Below are positions 45,154-53,174 of a stretch of 64,000 nt of DNA, one piece after another. This DNA is from Streptomyces chumphonensis (GTDB lineage Bacteria; Actinomycetota; Actinomycetes; Streptomycetales; Streptomycetaceae), in assembly GCF_014779715.1 (NCBI RefSeq), contig NZ_JACXYU010000004.1:361143-425142 (forward strand), read 5' to 3'. A model generated the notes under the pieces. The model saw only the letters and a program-made list of their open reading frames with translations, searched no databases and was not told the DNA's origin. A program made the translations under genes and the position numbers. Positions within the stretch are counted from its first letter, which is position 1; each line of letters opens with the position of its first letter.

Positions 45154-47271
45154 TCAGTCGACGACGGTGGCGGAGTCGACGGCCAGGTCCTCCATGCCCC
45201 ACCGTTCCAGCAGTTCGGCGTAGGTGCCGTCCTCGATCAGGGACTGGAGCGCCTGCCGCAGGACGTCGGCGAGCGGCTCGGCCGGGTTCAGGACGGCGAG
45301 GCCGACGAGGTCGGTGTCCATCCGCGCCTCGGCCACCGCCAGTCCGTCGCCTTCCGGTTCGGCGAGCAGGCCGACCGCGATGGTGTGGGGGACGAGCAGA
45401 GCGTCGACCTCGCCGGACCGAACGGCCTCCGCCGCCTTCTTCTCGTGCATCCCGGACACGGTCACCGACGCATCGCACTCCTCGCTGTGGGTGCGAGCCA
45501 GGTCCTCCAGTCCGGGAAGGGCGGCGACGGTCCCTCCGCACACGTCGTCGAAACTCTTCGTACGCGTGGCATTCCCCTCGGTCACGACGAGAATCGTGCT
45601 CTGCCGGTAGTAGGGGATGATGTCGAAGTCCTCAGTCATCGACGGCGCGTTCGGATCATCGACGTGCCTGCTCGTGGCGACGCCGTTCATCGGGCCCCCG
45701 CTTTGGGCGACGTTCAGGATCCCGTGCAGCTGCTGGTTGTAGTCGACCCGGCGAAACGTGAACCTCACCCCGAGCTGCTCGCTGAGCGCGGCGGCGAGGT
45801 CGGGCTCGAAACCGGTGGTGTCACCGGCGTACACATCGGAGACGAGGGGCAGGCCGCCCCCCGCCGAGTGCACCACGATCTCGCCCTCCTCCCGGACGAA
45901 CGAGGGCAGTTCGTCGTAGAGGGGCGCTTCGGGCTCCTCCTCGTCCTGCTCGGGCTGCGCGGCCTCCTCCGGCGGGGACGCGCGGTCCGCGTCCGGTCCC
46001 GGTCGGGGGTCGGAGGAGGCGCCGGGGGCGCTGTCGGCCTGCTCCTTCCCGTCGTCGCCGAAGGGGCGGACGAGGAGGACGGTCAACGCGAGGGCGACGA
46101 CGACGGCAACGGCGGTCCCGGCGATGGCCAGCACGCGCCGGGGCCGGGCCTGGCCGGGCGGAGCGGCCGGGCCGGGCGGCGGGCCGGGTGCCGGGCCGGG
46201 GCCCGGCACGGCGGCGGTCACCGTCGGCAGGGCGGACGGTGGCAGAGCGGACGTCGGCGGGGCGGACGGCGGCGGGGGTGGCGGAGCTTCGGGCGGCGGG
46301 GGCGGCGCGGTGGGTGCGGGCGGGGGCGTCGCGGGGGTCGAGACCTGCGTCGGTTCCGGGCCCTCCAGGGCCAGCAGGGCGGCGGCGTCCCGGCCGAGCC
46401 GGGCGGTCAGGGCGGCCGGCAGTCCGGCGTCGTCGGCGCCGGACGCGTCGGCGTGGTCGGCCGTGACGGCGGCGACCTCCTCGACGGACGGCCGGTCGCC
46501 CGCCTCCCGGGCCAGGCAGCGCACGGCCAGGTCCCGCAGGGCACCGGACAACGGGCCGTCGTCAGGTCCGAGTTCGGGCTTCTCGTGCAGAACCCGGTAC
46601 AGGACGGTGTGCAGTGAGGGCTGCCCGGCGCCGAAGGGCCCGGTGCCGGTGGTGGCGAAGACGAGGACGGCGCCGAGGGCGAAGACGTCGGTGGCCGGGC
46701 TGACCGTCTCGCCCCGGATCTGTTCCGGCGGCATGTAGCCGGGGGAGCCGACCAGGGACCCGGTGCGCGTCGCCACGCTGGCCTCCGCCGCGCGGGCGAT
46801 GCCGAAGTCGATGACCTGCGGGCCGTCCAGCGTGATCAGGACGTTGGACGGCTTGAGGTCCCGGTGGACGATTCCCGCGGCGTGGACGTCTCGCAGGGCT
46901 GCGGCCAGTCCGGCGGCGATCCGCCACACCGACGCCTCGGGCAGCGGTCCGTGCAGGGAGGTGACGACCTCGTGCAGCGAGGGCCCGGGGACGTAGCCGG
47001 TGGCCACCCACGGCACCGCCGCCTCCGTGTCGCTGCCGAGGACGGGCGCGGTGCGGGGGCCGCTGACGCGCCCGGCGGCCGTCACCTCGCTGCGGAAGCG
47101 GCGGCGGAACTCCTCGTCGGCGGCCAGTTCGGCGTGGATGAGCTTGACGGCGACGACTCTGCCGTTCGGCGCGCGGCCGAGGAACACCTGGCCCATGCCG
47201 CCGGCCCCGAGTCGTCCCAGCAGCCGGTACGGGCCCACCGTCGCCGGGTCTCCCGTGTGTAGCGCCTCCAC
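45154..47271 (-). CDS. Receptor-like Ser/Thr protein kinase with an extracellular solute-binding domain
   Basis: 705 residues from GTG 47271. N-terminal Hanks-type kinase (10-270): P-loop LGAGGMGQVF, VAVKLI lysine, catalytic loop VHRDLKPSN, DFG in IDFGIA, and activation-segment GSPGYMPPEQI. A Pro-rich linker (about 305-370), one membrane span (about 380-400, VLAIAGTAVAVVVALALTVLL) and an acidic stretch follow. Then comes a periplasmic-binding-type domain (SBP_bac_3, about 460-700: SDVYAGDTTGFEPDLAAALS, GVRFTFRRVDYNQQL, LLVPHTIAVGLL). PASTA repeats of PknB-type kinases are absent. The outer domain probably senses an amino acid or similar ligand. Confidence 0.9.
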   Translation of the reverse strand: MEALHTGDPATVGPYRLLGRLGAGGMGQVFLGRAPNGRVVAVKLIHAELAADEEFRRRFRSEVTAAGRVSGPRTAPVLGSDTEAAVPWVATGYVPGPSLHEVVTSLHGPLPEASVWRIAAGLAAALRDVHAAGIVHRDLKPSNVLITLDGPQVIDFGIARAAEASVATRTGSLVGSPGYMPPEQIRGETVSPATDVFALGAVLVFATTGTGPFGAGQPSLHTVLYRVLHEKPELGPDDGPLSGALRDLAVRCLAREAGDRPSVEEVAAVTADHADASGADDAGLPAALTARLGRDAAALLALEGPEPTQVSTPATPPPAPTAPPPPPEAPPPPPPSAPPTSALPPSALPTVTAAVPGPGPAPGPPPGPAAPPGQARPRRVLAIAGTAVAVVVALALTVLLVRPFGDDGKEQADSAPGASSDPRPGPDADRASPPEEAAQPEQDEEEPEAPLYDELPSFVREEGEIVVHSAGGGLPLVSDVYAGDTTGFEPDLAAALSEQLGVRFTFRRVDYNQQLHGILNVAQSGGPMNGVATSRHVDDPNAPSMTEDFDIIPYYRQSTILVVTEGNATRTKSFDDVCGGTVAALPGLEDLARTHSEECDASVTVSGMHEKKAAEAVRSGEVDALLVPHTIAVGLLAEPEGDGLAVAEARMDTDLVGLAVLNPAEPLADVLRQALQSLIEDGTYAELLERWGMEDLAVDSATVVD

Positions 47272-47532
47272 CGCAGCCCCCCGTCAACGTGGTCGCGAGC
47301 ACGGGGCGTTCGCCCCTCCCGCAGTCCCCTGTCATGGTACCGAGGTCGTCGGGTCGTCATGGTCCACGACCGCCGCCTGACGTGCGGTTCCGGGGCGCGG
47401 AATGATCGATCAGATCTCTTCCCCGAGGGTGTGGTATTCGGGCTTCCCGAAGAGCGGCGGAGGCCCGGAACTCCGGGTTTCCCCGTTCCCTCAGAGTTGG
47501 GCGATGGTATACGAGCCGACTCACCCTGTTCG

Positions 47533-47562
47533 TTGACTGGCTCCGGTCCAACGAACTACTGT
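47533..47562 (+). promoter_or_regulatory. Promoter of the tandem regulator genes
   Basis: TTGACT (47533-47538), spacer 18, TACTGT (47557-47562), giving a leader of about 210 bases before GTG 47783. The 47272-47782 gap contains no gene. Confidence 0.65.
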
Positions 47563-47586
47563 GCGCGACAAGTCACTTCGTTGGAC
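47546..47586. promoter_or_regulatory. 10-bp inverted repeat spanning the -10 and start site
   Basis: GTCCAACGAA (47546-47555) and its exact complement TTCGTTGGAC (47577-47586), 21 bases apart, two helical turns, bracketing the -10. A strong candidate operator. Confidence 0.6.
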
Positions 47587-47782
47587 GTGATGCCCGTCAC
47601 GGACGAGGTGAACGTGCCCATGGCAAGGTAATTGCGCGGTAAACAGTTTCAGATTCAACGGGGTGCTGGCTGCGGGTGCGGATTCCCGCGTCCGTCCGGG
47701 ATCGATAACCACGTCTTCCTGCACGGGCTTTCGCCCGCCGACATCCTGAAGCGTCTGAAAATGCACAAGCACGGGGGTCATT

Positions 47783-48721
47783 GTGTTCGACGCAAAGAGT
47801 GCTGCCACAAATCCGCCAGGCGAGGGAACCGGCTCGTCCGGCACCGTCCCCCGCCGCGGCGTCCGCACGGAGGCCGAGGAACCGCCTCCCGGAGACCGGG
47901 GCGAGGTCGACTTCGCCGACCGGATGGAGCGGGCCCTCCTGGAGGCCCGGGAGCTGATCGACTCCACCATGTCGCTGCACCGCAGCCGTTCGGACGGCAG
48001 CCCGCTGGTGGTGCCCACGGGCGACGCGGATCTTGAGGCGAGCCTGCAACGGCTGATGGGGCGCGCCCGGCACTCCGTCACCGCCTCGCTGCCCGGCGAC
48101 GACGAGGAGACGCTCTCGCTCCTCTCCACGCTGCTGCGGCGCCCCTCGCACACGGCGTCGTCGGCGGGCGCGCCGTCCGGTGCCCGCCGGGTGGCCGTCC
48201 GGCTGCTCTGCGGCCCGGCCGCGCTGCGCGCGGGGATACCGAGCCCCGCCGAACTGCGCGCCGCGCACTGCGAGATCCGGGTCATGGAGAACGCTCCCGA
48301 GGAGACGCTCATCGTCGACGGATGCCTGGCCCTCATCAAGGCCGGCCCCGACGTTCCGGAGGGCATCGCCATCATCCGGGACCCGGCCTCCGTCCGGGCC
48401 CTGGACCTGCTGTTCGCCTGCTCCTGGGGCGGTGCCCGCCCCCTGGAGGAGCACCTGCGCCTCAGCGGCTCCCTGCACTCCCCCTCGGCGCGGCGCGTCC
48501 TGGAGCGGCTCCGCGAGGGGCAGACCGACGACGTGGCGGCCCGGGAGCTCCAGGTGTCGCTGCGCACCTACCGCCGGCACGTGGCCGAGGTCATGAGCGA
48601 GCTCGGGGTCAGCTCCCGCTTCCAGGCCGGTGTCCGGGCCGTCGAACTCGGTCTGCTCTCCCGGCATCCGGGCGCGGGGCACCGGCAGGCCCGCCTGGCC
48701 CACGCCGCGGAGGGCGCGTGA
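47783..48721 (+). CDS. LuxR-type transcriptional regulator, first of a tandem pair
   Basis: 312 residues from GTG 47783. A disordered N-terminal 50 residues is followed by a helical segment and an alpha/beta domain (about 75-225, VAVRLLCGPAALRAG, IRVMENAPEETLIVDGCLAL), which resembles the PLD/TrmB-like effector domain seen in Streptomyces cluster regulators. The C-terminal HTH (about 235-295) is GerE/LuxR-like: LERLREGQTDDVAARELQVS and LRTYRRHVAEVMSELGVSS. No receiver Asp site. Its stop overlaps the next regulator (GTGA). Together with the exporter and PKS, a pathway-specific role is likely. Confidence 0.8.
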   Translation: MFDAKSAATNPPGEGTGSSGTVPRRGVRTEAEEPPPGDRGEVDFADRMERALLEARELIDSTMSLHRSRSDGSPLVVPTGDADLEASLQRLMGRARHSVTASLPGDDEETLSLLSTLLRRPSHTASSAGAPSGARRVAVRLLCGPAALRAGIPSPAELRAAHCEIRVMENAPEETLIVDGCLALIKAGPDVPEGIAIIRDPASVRALDLLFACSWGGARPLEEHLRLSGSLHSPSARRVLERLREGQTDDVAARELQVSLRTYRRHVAEVMSELGVSSRFQAGVRAVELGLLSRHPGAGHRQARLAHAAEGA

Positions 48722-49584
48722 ACGACTCCGTGGCCCGCGCACCGTCCACCGGGAAGCGGCGCCAGGCGAACGGCGTCAGCGGGTTCCGCTCCGACGACGA
48801 CGTGGAGGCGGAGCTGCTGGAGTTGCGCCGCCGCATCGAGGAGACCGTCGAGAGGCACCGGCAACGGCGGGCGCAGGACGCGCTCATCACCGCCGTGGGC
48901 ACGGACCGGACGGACGCGGTCGACGCGGCGCGCCGGCTGGCGGCCGGGGCGTCGGCGACCGTCGACATCCTGCTCGCGGACGCCGAGTACCTGGAGGCCG
49001 CGCAGGCCGTCTGCCACCACCTGCTGACCGCCGCGTCCGGCGTCCACCTGCGCTTACTCTGCACCTCGGGAATGCTGAGCGTGGGCCTGCTGGACTCGGC
49101 GGTGCTGGAGCGGCCGAACACCGAGGTCCGGGTGGCACGGGTGCCGATGCTCCAGGTGCTGCTGGTGGACGGGCGGGCCGCGATGGTGGCCGCTCCGTCC
49201 GCCGCCGGGAGGCAGGCCTCGGTCATCCGTGCCACCAGCGTCATCCGGGCCCTGGACACGCTGTTCGAGGGGCTGTGGTGGCAGTCGGTGGCCATGGAGG
49301 ACCGCGTCGAGTTCTGCGACGCCGGCCGGACGACGTCGCCCGCGCGGATTCTGGAGTGTCTGCGCGCCGGGGTCACCGACGAGGTCGCCGCCCGGGAGCT
49401 GTCCATCTCCATCCGCACCTACCGCCGCTGCGTCGCGGAGATCATGACCGTGCTGGGCGCCAACTCCCGCTTCCAGGCGGGCGTGCGCGCCGCCGAGCTC
49501 GGTCTTCTCTCCGAGGACGCGGGCCCGCGCACCGACCGCTCCCCGGGTGGATCCGCGGCCCGCTCCCCGGGGAGGGGGCGGTGA
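48718..49584 (+). CDS. LuxR-type transcriptional regulator, second of the pair
   Basis: 288 residues from GTG 48718. Same layout as the preceding protein: helical N-terminus (LLELRRRIEETVERHRQRR), alpha/beta sensory domain (VHLRLLCTSGMLSVGLLD, VPMLQVLLVDGRAAMVAA) and C-terminal HTH (LECLRAGVTDEVAARELSIS, IRTYRRCVAEIMTVLGANSR, FQAGVRAAELGLL). The two HTH regions are close paralogues, so the pair arose by tandem duplication and probably forms a heterodimer or binds related sites. Confidence 0.8.
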   Translation: MNDSVARAPSTGKRRQANGVSGFRSDDDVEAELLELRRRIEETVERHRQRRAQDALITAVGTDRTDAVDAARRLAAGASATVDILLADAEYLEAAQAVCHHLLTAASGVHLRLLCTSGMLSVGLLDSAVLERPNTEVRVARVPMLQVLLVDGRAAMVAAPSAAGRQASVIRATSVIRALDTLFEGLWWQSVAMEDRVEFCDAGRTTSPARILECLRAGVTDEVAARELSISIRTYRRCVAEIMTVLGANSRFQAGVRAAELGLLSEDAGPRTDRSPGGSAARSPGRGR

Positions 49585-49670
49585 CCGGCCGCTCCGCCGA
49601 CGCCGGACACCGTCGGGGACGCACCGCCCGGTTGACAGCTTCATGCCCTCTCCCGGAGCCGTCGGCCCCC

Positions 49671-49701
49671 GTGTGACGGCGGGGCGTGGCCGCCGTCACA
49701 C
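49671..49701 (+). terminator. Terminator after the regulator pair
   Basis: 12-bp perfect inverted repeat (49671-49682, 49690-49701; loop of 7), 87 bases after the stop. The rest of the 300-base gap before the exporter gene holds no gene. Confidence 0.7.
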
Positions 49702-49885
49702 CACGGGTGGGCCCGCGTGCAGGTTGCTGCCAGGAGAGTCCGCGCCCCGGCTGCCGGCGGGTTCACGGCACTAGCCTCCCCGTGGGCCGATCCTGCCGTG
49801 AGCTGGGAGAACGGTCGAAGGCCCTTTCCCCCTAAGTGAGACCGCGATCGCCACGGCGGCCGCGAGGTAACGGAGGCTTCACACG

Positions 49886-51484
49886 ATGGACGCGACCACC
49901 CCTGCGCAGGGCCGGAAGGCGGGGGCGAAAGAGTGGCTCGGCCTCACGGTCCTCGCCCTCCCGACCCTGGTGATGTCCGTCGACGTCACCGTTCTCTACC
50001 TGGCACTGCCGCACCTCGGTGCCGATCTGCAGCCCTCGGCCAACCAGACGCTGTGGATCATCGACATCTTCGGCTTCCTGCTGGCCGGTTTCCTCATCAC
50101 CATGGGCACCCTCGGCGACCGGATCGGCCGCCGTCGGCTGCTGATGATCGGTGGGGCCGGGTTCGCGGTGGCCTCACTCGTGGCCGCCTACGCCAACAGC
50201 GCCGAGATGCTCATCGCGGCGCGTGCCCTGCTCGGCTTCTTCGGCGCGACGCTCATGCCGTCGACGCTGTCGCTGATCAGCAACATGTTCGCCGACTCCA
50301 AGCAGCGGGCGCAGGCGGTCGCGATCTGGGCGGCCTGCGTCTCCTCCGGCATCGCCATCGGCCCGCCCGTCGGCGGGCTGCTGCTGGAGTCGTTCTGGTG
50401 GGGCTCGGTGTTCCTCCTCGCCGTCCCCGTCATGGTCCTGCTCCTGGTCGCCGCGCCGTTCCTGCTGCCGGAGTACAAGTCGCCGTCCGCGCACAAGCTG
50501 GACCTCGTGAGCGTCGGCCTGTCGCTCGGCTCGGTGATCCCGGTCATCTGGAGCGTCAAGGAACTGGCCGAGGACGGGCTGCACGCCCTGCCGCTGGCCG
50601 TGCTGGTCGCCGGTCTGCTGCTCGGCGTGCTCTTCGTCAGGCGGCAGAAGCGACTGACCGAGCCGCTGCTCGACGTCGGCCTGTTCCGCAACAGCGAGTT
50701 CAGCGCGACGCTGCTGATGCTCCTCGTCGGTGTGGGCGTGGTCGGCGGTGTGTACCTGTTCATCTCCCAGTACCTGCAGCTCATCAAGGACCAGGGTCCG
50801 ATGGAGGCGGGCCTGTGGATGCTGCCGTCGGCGTTCGTGATGATGGTGACGGCGGCGGCCTCCCCGGCGCTCGTGCGCTGGGTCCGGCCCGGGTTCCTGG
50901 TCGGCGGCGGTCTCGCGATCTCCGCGACCGGCTACTTCATGCTGCTGGGGGTCGGCGCGGACGACGGCCTGTCCGCTCTGGTCATCGCGATGATCGTGCT
51001 GTTCAGCGGGCTCGGCCCGGTGTTCGCGCTCGGCACCGACCTCGTCCTCGGCACCGCGCCCCCCGAGCGCTCCGGCTCGGCGGCGGCGATGTCCGAGACG
51101 GCCATGGAGTTCGGCATCTCCCTCGGTATCGCCCTGCTCGGCAGCATCGGCGCCGCCGTCTACCGCAACAACATGGAGGACGCGGTTCCCGACGGGCTCC
51201 CGCCGGAGGCCGCGGAGGCGGCCGTCGAGACGCTCCCGGGGGCCATGGCCGTCGCCGCCGACGCGCCGCCCGAGGTGGGCGCACCGCTCGCCGAGCGGGC
51301 GTTCGCGTTCTTCATGGACGGCTTCCACGCCAGCGCGGTCGTCTGCGGCATCACCGTCGGGCTGTTCGCCCTGGTCAGCTTCGTGCTGCTGCGCAACGCC
51401 CGCACCAAGGCGCAGATCGACGCCGAGGCCCCGAAGGCCGACGACGAGAGCCGGGACGAACCGGCACCCGCCGCAGCGCGGTAG
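49886..51484 (+). CDS. MFS multidrug exporter, DHA2 (EmrB/QacA) family
   Basis: 532 residues, about 14 membrane spans. Conserved motif A GTLGDRIGRRRLLMIG between TM2 and TM3, motif C-like GIAIGPPVGGLLL in TM5, and the DHA2 opening LPTLVMSVDVTVLYLALPHL. The C-terminal cytoplasmic tail is acidic/Ala-rich. GGAGG 9 bases before the ATG. Likely exports or gives resistance to the PKS product; the substrate is inferred from position only. Confidence 0.92.
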   Translation: MDATTPAQGRKAGAKEWLGLTVLALPTLVMSVDVTVLYLALPHLGADLQPSANQTLWIIDIFGFLLAGFLITMGTLGDRIGRRRLLMIGGAGFAVASLVAAYANSAEMLIAARALLGFFGATLMPSTLSLISNMFADSKQRAQAVAIWAACVSSGIAIGPPVGGLLLESFWWGSVFLLAVPVMVLLLVAAPFLLPEYKSPSAHKLDLVSVGLSLGSVIPVIWSVKELAEDGLHALPLAVLVAGLLLGVLFVRRQKRLTEPLLDVGLFRNSEFSATLLMLLVGVGVVGGVYLFISQYLQLIKDQGPMEAGLWMLPSAFVMMVTAAASPALVRWVRPGFLVGGGLAISATGYFMLLGVGADDGLSALVIAMIVLFSGLGPVFALGTDLVLGTAPPERSGSAAAMSETAMEFGISLGIALLGSIGAAVYRNNMEDAVPDGLPPEAAEAAVETLPGAMAVAADAPPEVGAPLAERAFAFFMDGFHASAVVCGITVGLFALVSFVLLRNARTKAQIDAEAPKADDESRDEPAPAAAR

Positions 51485-51505
51485 CCGTCGCGGACGGTCC
51501 ACGCA

Positions 51506-51540
51506 GGGGTGGGTACGGCACACGGTGCCGTACCCACCCC
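51506..51540. terminator. Bidirectional terminator
   Basis: Perfect 16-bp inverted repeat (51506-51521 and 51525-51540) between the exporter and the convergent SDR gene. Confidence 0.85.
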
Positions 51541-51548
51541 TTGGGCGT

Positions 51549-52409
51549 TCAGTCGGCCGAGGCCGCGGTGCGGACGGCCGCGCCCCCGGCCCCGCGCCGG
51601 GCGGCACGCACCCGGCCGTCCATGTAGCGGCGCAGCACCGGAGCGAGGACTCCGCCCCAGCGGGCGAGCGCACGGCTGAACCCGTCCAGGCAGATCACCG
51701 GCTGCCCCCGGTCCAGCCGGCGCATGATGCCCCGGGCGACGGTCGACGGCTGGAGCGGCTTGACGATGCCCGCGATGGCGGCCGTCTCGGCCGGCTTCCA
51801 CTGGCTCTCCTCCGCCAACTGCGGGGTGTCCACGTCCGGGGGGAAGACGCAGGAGACCCGCACCCCGTGCGGGACCAACTCGCCGCGCAGCGCCTCCGTC
51901 AGGCCCCGCACGGCGAACTTGGCGGCACCGTAGGCCGTGTATCCGTACACCCCGATCAGGCCGGCCGCCGAAGCGATCGTGACGACCGTCCCACGGCCCC
52001 GGTGCGTCATGCCCGGGGCCACCGCGCGCACCGCCCACAGGGTGCCGAAGTAGTCGACGTCCATCATGGTGCGGAACACGTCGTCGGGCAGTTCGAGGAA
52101 CGCGCCGGGCCGCGCCTGACCGGCCGAGGTCACCAGCACCGCGCACGGCCCAGCCTCCTCCTGGAGCTCCTCGACGGCGGCCGTCACGGCGTCCCGGTCG
52201 GTGACGTCGACGCTGCGCGTGTGCACCGTCGCGCCGGCCGCCCGGAGGGACTCCGCAGCCCTCGCCAGCCCCGTCGGCCTCCGGGCGAGCAGTGAGACGA
52301 CCGCGCCCCGGGCGGCGAACTCGCCCGCCAGGGCCAGCCCGATACCGCTGGAACCCCCGGTGACGATCACATGGTCGCCGGGCCGCACCCAGTTCTTGTC
52401 GCGCGCCAC
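51549..52409 (-). CDS. Short-chain dehydrogenase, 3-ketodihydrosphingosine-reductase-like
   Basis: 286 residues from GTG 52409. Classical SDR: cofactor motif VTGGSSGIGLALAGEFAARG, Ser in VTIASAAGLIGVYGYTAYG, and the YxxxK pair YGAAK. The phrases VDYFGTLWAVRAVAPGM and FPPDVDTPQLAEE are typical of the 3-ketosphinganine reductase (KDSR/TSC10) branch of SDRs. It stands between the exporter and the PKS, opposite in direction to both. It may act on the polyketide or on a lipid; the substrate is unknown. Confidence 0.82.
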   Translation of the reverse strand: MARDKNWVRPGDHVIVTGGSSGIGLALAGEFAARGAVVSLLARRPTGLARAAESLRAAGATVHTRSVDVTDRDAVTAAVEELQEEAGPCAVLVTSAGQARPGAFLELPDDVFRTMMDVDYFGTLWAVRAVAPGMTHRGRGTVVTIASAAGLIGVYGYTAYGAAKFAVRGLTEALRGELVPHGVRVSCVFPPDVDTPQLAEESQWKPAETAAIAGIVKPLQPSTVARGIMRRLDRGQPVICLDGFSRALARWGGVLAPVLRRYMDGRVRAARRGAGGAAVRTAASAD

Positions 52410-52738
52410 TTCCGCCCCCTCGTGTGCGAACGGTGCCGGCGAACCGGACGAGCCCTGAGGCGGGGATCGCTGCCACCGACGAAGATCCTCTGATCGGGCA
52501 GGAAACCTACCCCGCCGCGACCACACCTCGGCGGCCGGACCACGACCCGCGCGGAATCCCGGCCGGTTGCTGCTACGCGAAGCCGTCGGCACCGGCCCGG
52601 AGGGGACGGCGCGGTCCGCCGGGGGCCCGCCGCGGCACCTTGCTGCCACCGGCCGGACGGGCCCCGCCCGAGGGGGCCGGGCCGTCGGTGCGCGGCTCCG
52701 CCGCGACACCCCGACGTGGCAGTTTGATGCGCGAGAAG

Positions 52739-52758
52739 GGTGCAACCGGTGATGCACC
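52739..52758. promoter_or_regulatory. Inverted repeat in the PKS upstream region
   Basis: GGTGCA-N8-TGCACC in the 52410-53174 divergent gap between the SDR and PKS genes. No convincing -35/-10 pair was found for the PKS; the gap contains no gene I can support. Candidate regulator site only. Confidence 0.35.
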
Positions 52759-53174
52759 GCGTTCGACCGCTGACGCTCGGTGATAGGGCGGTCCGGCCGT
52801 GGCAGCTCCCTGCTATCGGTTCGTTGCGCCGTCCCGGCCTTTGGCACGCTGAGCCCCGGACGCGGCTCGAGTGACGAGCTCGCCGCGCGCATGGATGGCC
52901 GAGGAAGCCGTCCCCCGGGTGAACCACCGACGTCCAGGCGGGTGTTGACCCGGCGGACGACGTGCGGGCCGAGGCGGATTCCGTGCGGCGGCGGCCGTGG
53001 GTCCGGGATGTCCCGGGCCGACCGCTACCGGAATTCTTCTCGGCCCGGCGGGTGACGTGGCCTGCGGCCGTTTGGCGGCCGACCGCGATCCGGCGGCCCG
53101 AGACGGGGAGTACGTGGCATGAAAGCAGTCGAAATCCTGGTCGCCTCACCGCGTCCGGGCGGGAGGGCGTAACT

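Noticed and set aside
47272..47782. Possible small gene in the gap (for example around 47632)
   Set aside because: Frames there lack ribosome sites and homology; the region is better explained as promoter, operator and leader.
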